From: Nakaseomyces glabratus
Lineage: Eukaryota; Ascomycota; Saccharomycetes; Saccharomycetales; Saccharomycetaceae
Assembly: GCF_010111755.1 (NCBI RefSeq)
Contig: NC_088960.1
Coordinates: 372,001 to 436,000 of the forward strand
Length of the DNA stretch: 64,000 bases
Direction of reading: 5' to 3'
The translations under genes and the position numbers were made by a program. The notes below the pieces were generated by a model. The model was given only the letters and a program-made list of their open reading frames with translations, searched no databases and had not been told where the DNA came from. Of this stretch, positions 50,851 to 64,000 are shown in pieces. Numbering within the stretch: the first letter of the stretch is position 1; each line of letters opens with the position of its first letter.

Positions 50851-51204
50851 AGTTTCAGCGGTTCCAATTCACTTTGATTTTTTGTTTACCTAACTAGAAT
50901 TTCCTTTATTCAATTTTTATTGCACTTTTAATTTTTTTTTCAACCTATCTTGTGATTACCCAAATCTAATTGATATTTCGTGAATTTGTTGTTGAAAGTC
51001 ATCCGCGCCAAGTTAATGATACAATTAAAGACTACTATGGAAATACTGTAATCTCAAAAAAAATAAAATAAAATAAAATAAATAAAACAGGTGTCCAAAA
51101 GGAGAAGATACAAAACCAATACTGAGAAGATAAAGATGGCAATTAGGCAAAGTAATATTTTTTCTTATTTTGTCTAGTTATTTTTTAAAAAGAAAAAAAA
51201 AAAT

Positions 51205-53720
<2,516 letters not shown>

Positions 53721-56700
53721 ATGCGATTACCCAGTATCTTTTTAGTATTTTTTTACCTCTTTGCGAGGACCTTGTGCTGGTCTCCTGAAGTAAGCTTACT
53801 CCATGGAGTCGACTCGCTTGCGAGTATTATACCGTTCGATGATTCGTCTACCATATTATCTGTGGGGCGAAAAGGCGTTAATGTCAGTCATGACTACGGA
53901 AGAACTTGGGAAACAAAATTGAGAAATAAGGGTGAATATCCGGTAAGTGTAACACTGAATACTTTTAGACCAAATAGCAGAGCTTTTGTTTTCTTGAATG
54001 GTAAACTTTACGGAACACATAACGAAGGTTCTGACTGGTTTGAAAGTAAATTCCCGAGTGACAGACAACTCACAAAAGCATTAACAATTGATTTTTCACC
54101 TTTTGCGAAAGATGTTATAATAGCAAGTTTTGTTGCTAAAGACAATCAAAATGATGAAAAAGAGTTTAATTATGTTTCAACCGATGATGGTAAGTCTTTC
54201 AGAGTTCTAGATGTAGGCCAAGAATATGAAAGCATGCGATGCCGGTTTCTGTCGATATCGCATGAAAGTAATTTTCCTCATAATGACAACATTATTTGTA
54301 TGACGAAAACAAGTAGTCCTGATCAAAATAAGTTATTACTATCGGAAAACAGAGGAAAGTCATTCAAAGAGTTGTCAATTGGTGAAGATATTGCCTTTGA
54401 TAATTTTTATTTGACTAATTCATACCTGGTAATAAGATCCATTAGAGACATACATAACAAAGCTGCCGAAGTTGATCTTTATGTATCCAGCGATGCCAAG
54501 GACTTCAAGAAGGCTTACCTCCCAACTACCTTGAGAAGATCTGACATACGTAGGATTATTGAACTACTAGGACGAAAAATGTTCATTACTCTTACCCGTA
54601 GTAGTGAGTCAAATGTTCAAGATGACAATGGCAATACATTATTTACGGATGGATTGGTGTCAAATTCAGATGGTTTGAAATTTACAAGTTTCTCAACATC
54701 CGCCAGTAAATCTAGAACAACAATAACGCCAGTGGAATTTTTGAACGGTACATTTATTCAAAAACAGGTTGGACGTAATTCTGGTGGATACTCAATTTCA
54801 ATAGATAACGGTAACACATGGAGAAAGTTGAAGTATTCTGATAAGGGGAATAAAAATCCTATCAAATGTCAAGATGAAAATGATTGCAACTTAGAACTTT
54901 TAATCCCACAGATATTTCATGGTCCTACTGCTGGTATCCTTGTAATGCTTGGTCATATCAATGATAATTTTTCTGACCAACAGACTTTTATATCAAGAGA
55001 CGGAGGTCTTAATTGGGAAATGGGACTTGAGTTTCCAGGGATTTATGCTACAGGTGATCTCGGTAACGTTATAGTTGCATGTCCAGTTGACCCATCTAGT
55101 GACAATGACCCGCAAAGCGAAATATATTATTCTTTAGATCAAGGTATGACCTGGAGTGAATACCAGCTCGATGAAATGTTTATTCCTATCGATGTCATAA
55201 ACATTACCCCTGATGGTTCAGGGTTATCATTTATATTAACTGGGTTTTCTTTAGATAAACCTGATGACCAAAGACCCAATATTGACAACAGGGTCACATA
55301 CCTAATCGATTTTAACAACGTTCACGACGGTAAGAAGTGTAAAGCAAAAGATTATGAGAAGTTTGAATTAGCAGAAGGTTCTTGCATTAATGGCGCGAAA
55401 TACACTTTCAACAGAAGAAAGCAATCAGCAAAATGTATTGGTGGGGAAGTTTTTAAGGATTTACTATTTGATATGGAAGTTTGTACAGAGTGTCAGGAGC
55501 AAGATTATGAATGTTCATCGGAGTTTATTAAGGATTCAAAGGGTGTATGTGTTGTTGATGAAAAATGGCTTAGTGCTACTGGTAACTGTCCGTCTACTGA
55601 TATTAAGAAGCCAGCAATGAGATTGATTGCAGATAATATGTGTAAAAAGGAATTACCAATTCAATCTAAATCAGTATCATGTAAAAATAAGAATCCAAGT
55701 GATCCAAAGGACATTCCAAAGAAGCCGAAGGAAGGTGACAGACCGACATTTGGTACCGGTGATATTCAAGCTACATTTAACACATTCAAAGGAAAAGTTA
55801 GATTTTATCAATACTTCGACACAGATGAGGACGAATCCTTAATCTTGGCAACATCCGAGGGAGAAGCGTATATATCTCATGATAGCGGTCAAACATACAC
55901 CCATTTTAATTACAACAAGCCTAAAGTTCATGAAATTGTGTTCAATGAGTACTTCAATTCTTCTGCATACATATTTGATATCGATGGAAACTTGCACGTT
56001 ACACATGATCGTGGGTATACATTTGATACAATTAGATTACCAGCAAGTCTACAATTAGGATTGCCATTAAACTTCCACTCAAAGGACCCTAATACTTTTA
56101 TATATTATGGCGGTAAAAATTGTAAGTCAATTTTTGATACAAATTGCCATATTGTGGCTTTTATAACTAGAGATGGGGGTAAATCATTCTCTGAACTTCT
56201 ACCAAACGCAATACACTGTGAATTTGTTGGCTCGTCTCTAAAACTGTCTGATAGCGATGATTTATTATTCTGTCAAGTTAAGGATGAAACAAGTTCAAAA
56301 ACACGTCAAAGATCCTTAGTGTCTACCACCGACTATTTTGAAACCGAGCCAAAGGTTGTATTTCAAAAAATTCTAGGTTACATGACGAATGGTGAGTATG
56401 TGATCATTGCAGTACCCGGAGAAAATCATGAAATAACGGCTTATGTTACAATGGATGGTGATGAATTTGCCGAAACTTTGCTACCATATGACTTAGATAT
56501 TGAACAACCTGAAGCTTTCACTGTCTTAGGATCAAGTACTGGTTCGGTGTTCTTGCATTTTACCTCATTTCAAGAAAATAGTGTTGCTTTTGGTAGCTTG
56601 TTGAAATCCAATACAAATGGTACATCATATGTAAAATTGCAGTCCAATGTTAATAGAAATGAAGCAGGTTATGTTGACTTTGAAAAGGTTCAAGGTCTAG

Positions 56701-58265
56701 ATGGTATTATTCTAACAAATGTGGTTACTAACGCTGACGAAATAAAGGATGGTAGTAGCCAGAAACATCTACGAACTAAGATTACATTCAACGATGGGGT
56801 TGATTGGGAGTATATTAAACCCCCAAAGAAAGACAGCTCTGGTGACAGTTACCACTGCAAATCTAATAAGCTGGAGCATTGTTCTTTGAACCTACACAGC
56901 TATACTGAAAGAAAAGATTTTAGGGACACGTTTTCATCTGGTTCGGCATTAGGTATGATGATTGGTGTAGGTAATGTGGGAGATAAACTGCTACCATTTG
57001 AAGAATGCTCCACTTTCTTGACTATTGATGGGGGCAAGTCTTGGACTGAAATAAAGAAGGGCGCGTACCAATGGGAGTTTGGTGATCACGGAGGTATATT
57101 GATACTTTCGCGTGACGGAGAAATGACTAACAGCATATCATATTCTACAGATTTTGGGAAAAGTTGGTATGATTACCAATTCAGTGATGAAAAGGTATTA
57201 GTTTCGGACATAGTTACTGTTCCTCAAGATTCAGCATTGCGTTTCTTACTTATTACTGCAGATAGAATAGGAAGAGGGTTTGAATCAGGAACAGTAACTG
57301 TCGACTTTTCAGGATTATTCAAGAGACAATGTGTTTTGGATTTCAATAATGAAAATCACGATGATTTTGATTATTTCTCTATAGGAAATTCTGAGAATGA
57401 ATGCATTTTTGGACACAAAGTTAAATATTTGAGGAAGAATTCGGAAGAGTGTTACGTTGGTGCTGTAAGTTTATCTCAGTTTACCAGAGTCATGAAAAAT
57501 TGTACTTGTACGAGAGCTGACTTTGAATGTGATTATAATTTTGTTAGACAATACGATGGAACTTGTAAACTGGTTGATGGCCTACAACCAGGGAATGAGG
57601 CAGCTATATGTAAGAAGGACCCCGATCTTGTAGAATACTTCCAATCAACAGGATATAGGAAAATACCGCTATCTACTTGCCAAGGTGGATTGAAATTGGA
57701 TGGCCGTACTGAGCCACTACCTTGTCCTGGCAAAGAAAAGGAGTTCAAGCAAAAGTATGGTATTAGTGGATCATCATTTTTTTTGCTCTTCTTTGTTCCA
57801 TTTCTCTTTTTTGTTTCTGCTGGTTGGTTTGTGTATGACCGAGGTATTAGAAGAAATGGCGGATTTGCAAGATTTGGGGAAATACGTCTTGGAGATGACC
57901 AATTGATAGAAGAGAACACAACCGATAAAGTTGTGAATACGATTATAAGATTTGGTGTTGCTTCATTTGAAGTTATGGCAGGGGGATTTGGTATAATACG
58001 TCGCATTGCTAACAATAGTTTTAACAGAATTACTGGCCGAATGAATGGACGGTACAGACCATCTTATTCGAACTTAATGCATGATGATTTCCTTGACGAA
58101 GCTGATGATTTGTTAGCCGGCCATGACGATGACGCTAACGACTTAGCAAGTTTCATGGATGACGACAGCAACTTTGACATCGAAGATGAGACTACTTCAG
58201 TAAATGACTCTGGGTATAGAGACCAATCACCTGAAACAGAAAATGTAGTTGACTCGAATAACTGA
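53721..58265 (+). CDS. PEP1: Vps10/Pep1 sorting receptor for carboxypeptidase Y
   Basis: A type I membrane receptor that carries vacuolar hydrolases from late Golgi to endosome and returns by retromer. It is 1514 aa (S. cerevisiae 1579). A signal peptide (residues 1 to about 19, [14 protein letters not shown]) is followed by two Vps10/sortilin ten-bladed propellers with repeated Asp-box-like SxDxGxxW units (for example [21 protein letters not shown]), each followed by a Cys-rich 10CC module (about 560-660 and 1220-1330). The transmembrane helix is at about 1353-1372, and the acidic tail carries a YSNL tyrosine signal at 1449-1452. S. cerevisiae has extra VTH copies; one copy is seen here. Confidence 0.97.
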
Positions 58266-58712
58266 GAACCATGTCATCTATTTAGTTAATCTCTATATAG
58301 CATCCGCATCAGATAGCTGTATTTTCTACATACGATTACCATACCATACCTCTTATATACATAATTCATTGGTTAATAGTAAATAGCGAAAATCAGGTAA
58401 ACAATTATCCGTACTTTCTTATTTAATATAATACAGTCAATGAAACATTGATACTCTTTTAAAAGTTCAATATAACCACTGGAAGTGTATATTTCTCTGT
58501 AACTCTACGGTTGTTTTATACTTTGGGTTTCTGAGATTGCCTTAAGGTCCTTTTTTGAATCAGTGGTTTTCGAAAATTTGCGATGACATTGATCTACTTC
58601 AGAGCGAACAAAATAAAATGAAATGCAATATCTACTAGAGTAGAGCAAACGCTATTTTTTGTAGTAACGTATTAAAAAGGGGTCAATATAGCATCAATTG
58701 GGTACTTTAGGA
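58266..58712. other. PEP1-POP8 intergenic region
   Basis: 447 bp between two genes on the same strand. No further feature was seen. Confidence 0.5.
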
Positions 58713-59090
58713 ATGGGATCCACAAAATACAAAGAATGGCAATATTTTTTGCTTTCAATAAGAGCAGAGAGTGATGTTGATCATATCGATGAAGTTACAT
58801 GGAAACAGGCAGTATCAAATGCTCTAAGAAAGTCACATGGATTATTTGGTGAGCAAATTGAGTTGTATTGGTTGAAAATTGATAATAAGAGAGCTATTAT
58901 CAAATGTGGTTTTGCAGACAAAGATATATTAAAGACTGCACTGGCTACATATATATCCAGTACTGAGCTAGTTGGATCTCCATTAGTTATCACAATGGAA
59001 CAAGAAGCGTCTCAATTGAATAATTTATTTCTACCTGAGGATGATAAATTATGGTTTAACAAAATAGTTGAAATAGAGAATGGGGACTGA
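58713..59090 (+). CDS. POP8: RNase P / RNase MRP subunit Pop8
   Basis: A small protein subunit of nuclear RNase P and RNase MRP, which process pre-tRNA and pre-rRNA. It is 125 aa (S. cerevisiae 133). Conserved parts are KYKEWQYFLLS at the N-terminus, SHGLFGEQIELYWLKI, ALATYISSTELVGSPL and DDKLWFNKI. The upstream frame reaches only a TTG, so the ATG at 58713 (MGSTKYKEWQYF) is used, which aligns with the S. cerevisiae start. The order PEP1-POP8-APN2 matches YBL017C-YBL018C-YBL019W. Confidence 0.93.
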   Translation: MGSTKYKEWQYFLLSIRAESDVDHIDEVTWKQAVSNALRKSHGLFGEQIELYWLKIDNKRAIIKCGFADKDILKTALATYISSTELVGSPLVITMEQEASQLNNLFLPEDDKLWFNKIVEIENGD

Positions 59091-59224
59091 TGTAAAAAAT
59101 AGAGGTCGAAAAACTAACAAGTATACAATACGAAACTGATTGGATATTTCAGAAAAGTGTCAATATCATGATGAAAGATTGAATTTGATTCATTAATTAC
59201 TTGTTAAGCTATGTATATACAGGA

Positions 59225-60742
59225 TCAGGCCCATTCAAAAAAACCACATGAGGAGTTTTCATCATTTTGATGACCTCTTGGCTTTGAACATGTCCAAAAC
59301 TTTTTTCCTGGATTATTTGATGTCTTGGAAGTTTTAAGTATAGCATGCTGCTTATGCTTACAAAGTGGAGGCGGGCCAAAGGAACCTTGAAAAAATAAGG
59401 CAATTTTATCTTTCGGCGTTTGATTAGGAGTGGTGCCCATCTTATCGGTAATTGCTTCTGCGGATCTCTTATGAATAGGTTTTGAAACTTTATCTTTGAT
59501 AGGTTCAGATTTTAATTTATTACCAATTGAAGAAGAGCTCTTTCCACTTTTCTTGGCAAACATATCAAATATATTTCGATTTGTCATATTGTATCTGTAT
59601 CTCGCTTCAAATTTTGGTATTTTCTCCTCTACTGATATATTCGATGTTAATGTTAAATTGTTAAGATTTATATCACAGAAGACAGGACAATGATCGGATC
59701 CATTTATGTCTGGTAGTATGTCGGCCTTTTCAATGTTATTACCGAGATCCTTACTTACTAAGATAAAATCTATTCGAGATCCAAAATTGCTGGGCCGCGT
59801 ATTTTTCAATGTATTCCACACAGTATACATTTTTAGTCTATCTCTGCCTTGCACTTTCCTGGTTGTATCTATTAGACAAAATTCGTTATCTGTATTAGGA
59901 ACCATAGAATCGTCTAATATTTGATTTAAAAGTAACCTGTGAGGAACCTCAGGGTTGACAATGAATTTGATAGCAAAATCTCTGTACTCTTCGTCGATCT
60001 GGGTCCCAGTTGATTCGTTACCAATTGATATATGATATTCTTCTAAAGACACCGCATGATCTATCAGATCTCTGCATATATTTAAATCACCCATAAGAAC
60101 CACCATTTTACCCATCATTTGTAAATTTCTAATCCTTGCAAACAATAGTTTCAAATATCTCATTCTAAATACTTCTCCTTCGTCAGTACATGTTGAATTG
60201 GCGGGGCAATAAACAGATATAACCACAATTCCGCATTTAAGTTCCACTATGACACATCTACCTTCCGAATCAAGCTGTAATGCATCAGATGTTGATATAT
60301 GATCTGGAAGACTATCGTCAGGGATATAACCACCTATGCCGATTTCTGAATCATCTCTATACGATACTGATTGTTTGCCGTTCTTGACTTCAAGGTAACC
60401 CGTTATTCCTTCCTCAGCTCTCAAAACTTGTAAAGCATTATATTTTGGACTGTCCCTTGGCGGTATTCTTACCCAACATCCAACGCCTGAATAACCCTTT
60501 CTTTTCTGTGGTATTGATATGAATGAATAGAACCCATCAACCTTACCCCATTTATTGAGTGACAATGGCTCTGTTTTCAGTTCCTGGAAGGTAATAACAT
60601 CAGATTCAAACCAGTCAAAGACACTCCTCAGTGATTGTCTCATCTCTGAGAAAGGTGCATAGTGGAAGAATGTCCTAACTCCATTGACATTAAATGTAAC
60701 AAATCGAATATTATCAGGCAGCAGCGGATCTATAGCTCCCAT
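59225..60742 (-). CDS. APN2: class II AP endonuclease Apn2
   Basis: A nuclear enzyme that cleaves abasic sites and trims blocked 3' ends during base excision repair. It is 505 aa (S. cerevisiae 520). The exonuclease III fold spans about residues 1-345: FVTFNVNGVRTF, the metal-binding glutamate in ITFQELKTE, the catalytic block LMGDLNICRDLIDHA, SRIDFILVS and the final GSDHCPV. A basic linker with RNIFDMFAKKSGK, possibly a weak PCNA-interaction segment, leads to a C-terminal GRF zinc finger with PPLCKHKQHA, GKKFWTCSK and CGFFEW. Confidence 0.97.
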   Translation of the reverse strand: MGAIDPLLPDNIRFVTFNVNGVRTFFHYAPFSEMRQSLRSVFDWFESDVITFQELKTEPLSLNKWGKVDGFYSFISIPQKRKGYSGVGCWVRIPPRDSPKYNALQVLRAEEGITGYLEVKNGKQSVSYRDDSEIGIGGYIPDDSLPDHISTSDALQLDSEGRCVIVELKCGIVVISVYCPANSTCTDEGEVFRMRYLKLLFARIRNLQMMGKMVVLMGDLNICRDLIDHAVSLEEYHISIGNESTGTQIDEEYRDFAIKFIVNPEVPHRLLLNQILDDSMVPNTDNEFCLIDTTRKVQGRDRLKMYTVWNTLKNTRPSNFGSRIDFILVSKDLGNNIEKADILPDINGSDHCPVFCDINLNNLTLTSNISVEEKIPKFEARYRYNMTNRNIFDMFAKKSGKSSSSIGNKLKSEPIKDKVSKPIHKRSAEAITDKMGTTPNQTPKDKIALFFQGSFGPPPLCKHKQHAILKTSKTSNNPGKKFWTCSKPRGHQNDENSSCGFFEWA

Positions 60743-61055
60743 GTTAGTGGTATTAGTCGACGCAAATTTCTTGCCAGTGTCTCCACTATGTAAAACTACT
60801 TTCCAACCTTGAGATGAAATCTTTCCGTATGTGTATTATTTGTAACTGTGACAATAAATCGTATCCATTGTTTGCGATGAGCCCATAAGTTGCAAAACTC
60901 GCGATTTTGGCATTCATATGACAAATCACTCAGAAAGGTACGCAGTCGGTCGTGCTTGGTATATATTTTTGACTTCAGTGATGATCTATGAACATGTATT
61001 ATATATTAAACTTCTAATTGAGGAAACGAAACGATTATAAGTGCTACCTGCAGAA
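60743..61055. other. RFT1 3' / APN2 promoter region
   Basis: 313 bp between two minus-strand genes. No additional feature was recognised. Confidence 0.5.
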
Positions 61056-62711
61056 TCAAACCGACTTCATATTTGCAGCTCTTCTGTTAATAATTAGCTC
61101 ATTCAAAGTTGCGCGCTCCTTGATTAAGATTACAGACAACAAGATTAATGCTAGTGTTGCACTTGTTATAAACCCGTTGAAACTGGAGACGTAGCCTACC
61201 ATTTGCCAGTTTAGTATAGCTACTAGTGCAGCCGCACCTAATGTAGCTTTGAAGTTAGTGAAGTTCATAAAAATTGAAGATTCTGTGTGTAATTCCCGGT
61301 AAAATTTCACAATAAAACTGAAACTGTAAATAATTCTCAGCGACATATTGATTATGTTAGAGATAATCAGGCCGTTCACGGATAAATCTAGGTATTCTAT
61401 AAATATCCAACTGTTAATTAGGAAAGCAAACGAACACATCATCATAAAGTAGGAGTGGCGTAGAATTTGATCACCTGTGGCAACACTAGCAAGGAAAGCT
61501 TCAAATATACCATTGAAAGAAAGGAATGGAATATATACACAGTATACACGGATAGCGTGTAGAACTGAGTTTGTGGACCACTTAGATCCAATCAAAAACT
61601 GCAATAGATAAGAAGAATTGTTTGGACCAAAAATCATAACTAGTAACGAGAGGTAAAGATAGAACTTAGTTAAATTCACTAACACTTTCATTGATAATTG
61701 AAGATTTTTAGAGTCTTTTTTAGAGAGCAAAACGGCTAGAAGTAGACGTAAGGATTCTTCAATTGGAGCAAATAATAATCTTGTTATCAACGACCCATAG
61801 TTGGATAATAAGGAATAAATGCCTTGTTCCTCCACTGTACAGAATGTGTTAATAATTAATTTGTCACCTTCAGTCAGTAAATGCTTGAAACACAGTTGGA
61901 AATAGACCTTTTTAAAATGCTCCAGTATATCAGAGCGGAAGTAGTACGTTTGTTTTTCATTTACCTTGGATTTGATTTTCTGTAATGATAATTTAAATGG
62001 CTTGTTTGATTTGAAGTTCATCAAGTAGTTGTAGTAGTAGCACATCAATAGGGTCGCGGCGTATGCAAGCTTACCGAGAGCGAACGCTAAAATAGCAATA
62101 CCTTCTCTGAATCTTTCAGAGTCGTCAAAATAAGATGTAAGAATGAGTTTTTTCTCATATGAATATACCACAGTAAAATTTACGAGGCAGTTAGCTGTTA
62201 CTGCTATACTCTCGTATCTTGATCTAGCTCCATAGTTTAAAAAATGTTGGTTCAATACGAATAAAGGCTCATTCACAAGTTCTAATATGATACCTACCCA
62301 AATCGCAAAGACAGACCATTGGAAAAATGGTAAAGTAACAAAATAGCCATTAATGTTATGATATTGCCACGCTATTAGCCCAATTGACAGCGGTATACCA
62401 ATGAATAGAGGAATCATAGCGAAATTGACACAAACTTGAAGAGCAGAGTCATCACGATCATGATCATGATCATTGTCAGCATCATTACCATCCGCAATTC
62501 TTTGCGTAGATAGTCTGATAGCCTCTCTACTGAAAAACAGCACAGTCCCAACAATAAACTCTAGAAAGGCAGTAATTCCGAATATTCTAGGCGATAAGTA
62601 CCTCACTAGAGTATTATTCAGCAAAAATGTAACAATCTTACTGAATAACTGGCCCATCATCAGGAAAGTAGCGCCACGAGTGGTTTTCTCCAAGATGTCA
62701 GCACCGCTCAT
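61056..62711 (-). CDS. RFT1: Rft1, ER membrane protein of N-glycan precursor assembly
   Basis: Needed for moving or handling the Man5GlcNAc2-PP-dolichol intermediate at the ER; whether it is the flippase itself is debated. It is 551 aa (S. cerevisiae 574). It has about twelve hydrophobic helices of the MOP/MATE-like superfamily. The N-terminus GATFLMMGQLFSKIVTFLLNN and the following RYLSPRIFG and SREAIRLSTQR are Rft1 hallmarks, and a charged lumenal or cytosolic loop DGNDADNDHDHDRDD is specific to this protein. Confidence 0.95.
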   Translation of the reverse strand: MSGADILEKTTRGATFLMMGQLFSKIVTFLLNNTLVRYLSPRIFGITAFLEFIVGTVLFFSREAIRLSTQRIADGNDADNDHDHDRDDSALQVCVNFAMIPLFIGIPLSIGLIAWQYHNINGYFVTLPFFQWSVFAIWVGIILELVNEPLFVLNQHFLNYGARSRYESIAVTANCLVNFTVVYSYEKKLILTSYFDDSERFREGIAILAFALGKLAYAATLLMCYYYNYLMNFKSNKPFKLSLQKIKSKVNEKQTYYFRSDILEHFKKVYFQLCFKHLLTEGDKLIINTFCTVEEQGIYSLLSNYGSLITRLLFAPIEESLRLLLAVLLSKKDSKNLQLSMKVLVNLTKFYLYLSLLVMIFGPNNSSYLLQFLIGSKWSTNSVLHAIRVYCVYIPFLSFNGIFEAFLASVATGDQILRHSYFMMMCSFAFLINSWIFIEYLDLSVNGLIISNIINMSLRIIYSFSFIVKFYRELHTESSIFMNFTNFKATLGAAALVAILNWQMVGYVSSFNGFITSATLALILLSVILIKERATLNELIINRRAANMKSV

Positions 62712-63144
62712 TGTTCAACAGTATATTGTGCACTTTCAAGCCACCTATAGAAACAATTCGGCCAGCGGTAACGGAATACACTCCTTTGTAGTTATAGACA
62801 ACGTTATATTACCAGCTATAGGTGCTCGGCAGTTGCTGTATCAGTACTTATAGTCCGACTTTTGTTAAACCATAACTATATTACTTGAACTCATCGTAGT
62901 TTAACCAATTTTGGCCTCGAGACAATCGTAATTTCACGAATTTCAGCGACTTTGCCATAGAGATGACAACTTTCGACTATCAGAGCAACGAGGTGGGTGT
63001 TATTATTTAAAGGTACCCCATTGTATTGGTGTATAGCTGGTATTTCAAGGTGTGTAAGACACAAGTTACAGGGAAATTGTAACGAAGCTAGCTCATCAAG
63101 AGGCTGTTTTAGTTGAGAGTATTCACCTGCAGAACAAATATAAT
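62712..63144. other. divergent RFT1/HAP3 promoter region
   Basis: 433 bp between divergent genes. No coding sequence or clear regulatory consensus was identified. Confidence 0.5.
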
Positions 63145-63501
63145 ATGGGGAACACTACAGAGGACGATATCGACAAGCAGATAGAATTGAGGGAGCAAGA
63201 CAGGTGGTTACCCATCAATAATGTTGCGCGTTTGATGAAGAACACACTACCAGAGACTGCGAAAGTTTCCAAGAGTGCGAAGGAGTGTATGCAAGAATGT
63301 GTGAGCGAGTTCATTTCATTTGTAACAAGTGAGGCCAGTGATAGGTGTGCGCAGGATCGCAGGAAGACCATCAATGGTGAGGATATTCTTATATCCTTGC
63401 ATGCATTAGGATTTGAAAACTATGCTGAAGTGCTTAAGATATACTTGGCTAAATACAGGCAGCAGCAAGCTCTAAAGAACAACTACGAAGAGGACTCATA
63501 A
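63145..63501 (+). CDS. HAP3: CCAAT-binding complex subunit Hap3 (NF-YB)
   Basis: Histone-fold subunit of the Hap2/3/4/5 activator of respiratory genes, and of the iron-responsive complex with Hap5 in several yeasts. It is 118 aa (S. cerevisiae 144). It is almost entirely the NF-YB core: [38 protein letters not shown], the [20 protein letters not shown] block (about residues 68-87) and [17 protein letters not shown]. The short N- and C-terminal tails make it smaller than the S. cerevisiae protein. A TGTAAATA motif lies about 105 bases after the stop. Confidence 0.97.
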   Translation: MGNTTEDDIDKQIELREQDRWLPINNVARLMKNTLPETAKVSKSAKECMQECVSEFISFVTSEASDRCAQDRRKTINGEDILISLHALGFENYAEVLKIYLAKYRQQQALKNNYEEDS

Positions 63502-64000
63502 ATTGTGCAACCTCTATAGAACTGGTAATATGAGCGGTATCAAGAACTGCTGTATATCTCCATCCTAAATTGACCCTCAAGGCCATCTATAGTGCTGGTT
63601 ATGCTTGTAAATAATAATCATGTTTATTCTAATACTATTGGCTGATAACGCTGAAATTTTTCTGGAGCGAACAAGAAAATAAAATGAGTATGGACTCGAA
63701 TTTATTATAAGCCAACTTCTGACAACGCGTGTGGTATAGATGAACTCAGAAGTTACTCACATATGGCAGTTTGTATAGCTGGAACTATATTACTTAAGAA
63801 CATATATCATACATAACGACATAGTTAAGGGTTTCTTCACACCTTTTTCCCCCGCCGCCAATTTTCGGTGGGATTTCAAGCAATGAGTCCTGCCAAAAGC
63901 ATAAATAGCAAATAAAGGTTTCTGCCTGGCAGTTTCATTGCACCCAGAGTCCTAAAACTAGTCTAAAACAGTTCAAACGTTAGATTACTGAAATAGTTTG
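63502..64000. other. region downstream of HAP3 to the window edge
   Basis: 499 bp with no supported gene. It has a TGTAAATA motif (63606-63613), and the last 150 bp (C-rich stretch, ataaatagc at 63901-63909) look like the promoter of a plus-strand gene that would begin beyond 64000. Confidence 0.45.

Larger units (their letters stand above)
48947..51204. other. 2.26-kb gene-less ACH1-FUS3 interval
   Basis: The longest gap in the window. It contains two CCAAT/Hap sites for ACH1, a 7-bp perfect hairpin (49790-49807), an A15 tract (50026-50040), a Rap1-like motif (50355-50367), a plus-strand promoter-like segment (50790-50850) with no long reading frame after it, and an AAAAT simple repeat (about 51054-51087). 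No conserved RNA class (U1, U2, U4, U5, U6, SRP, RNase P or MRP hallmark sequences) was recognised. Confidence 0.6.

Overview
This is a nuclear chromosome segment of a budding yeast of the family Saccharomycetaceae. Protein genes are compact and intron-free, promoters carry TATA, Reb1, STRE and Tbf1-type sites, and about thirty genes are clear one-to-one relatives of Saccharomyces cerevisiae genes in conserved order. The gene content and the order HSP12 - MDJ1 - RNH1 - ACH1 - FUS3 - PEP1 - POP8 - APN2 - RFT1 - HAP3 fit what I remember of chromosome J of Candida (Nakaseomyces) glabrata. I therefore favour that species or a close Nakaseomyces relative, but no search was run.

Layout. (1) 1-38.2 kb matches the S. 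cerevisiae YOR245-YOR220 block: a partial gene, DGA1, ESA1, PUS7, SSP2, MET7, ABP140/TRM140, WTM1, MKK1, MGE1, KIN4, the intron-containing U3 snoRNA gene, DFR1, HES1, a YOR238W homologue, WTM2, MCP1, HER1, ISU, RPB8, DSC3, ODC2, MCT1 and RCN2. Inside it, the 12-kb part from WTM1 to the YOR238W homologue (about 11.3-23.4 kb) is inverted relative to S. cerevisiae, which separates the two WTM paralogues. (2) 38.9-45.1 kb matches the YFL013-YFL016 block: IES1, HSP12, MDJ1. (3) RNH1 (YMR234W-like) stands alone. (4) 47.4-63.5 kb matches YBL015-YBL021: ACH1, FUS3, PEP1/VPS10, POP8, APN2, RFT1, HAP3. The last 500 bp hold no gene I can support.

The genes are mostly housekeeping and do not form one pathway. 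Themes are mitochondrial biogenesis (MGE1, MDJ1, ISU, MCT1, ODC2, MCP1, ACH1, plus the respiratory regulator HAP3), folate metabolism (MET7, DFR1), RNA modification and processing (PUS7, TRM140, U3, POP8), MAP-kinase signalling (MKK1, FUS3), and lipid or membrane functions (DGA1, HES1, DSC3, RFT1, PEP1).

The most notable signals are: a programmed +1 frameshift (CTT AGG C) in ABP140; a U3 gene with a spliceosomal intron and an enlarged 3' domain; the 12-kb inversion; a Tbf1-site cluster next to foldable non-coding sequence at about 42.9-43.2 kb; an in-frame, acid-free upstream extension of RNH1 that looks like a mitochondrial presequence without an AUG; and a 2.2-kb gene-less ACH1-FUS3 interval that contains a promoter-like segment. 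I found no CRISPR, prokaryotic operon, intact transposon or convincing tRNA gene.
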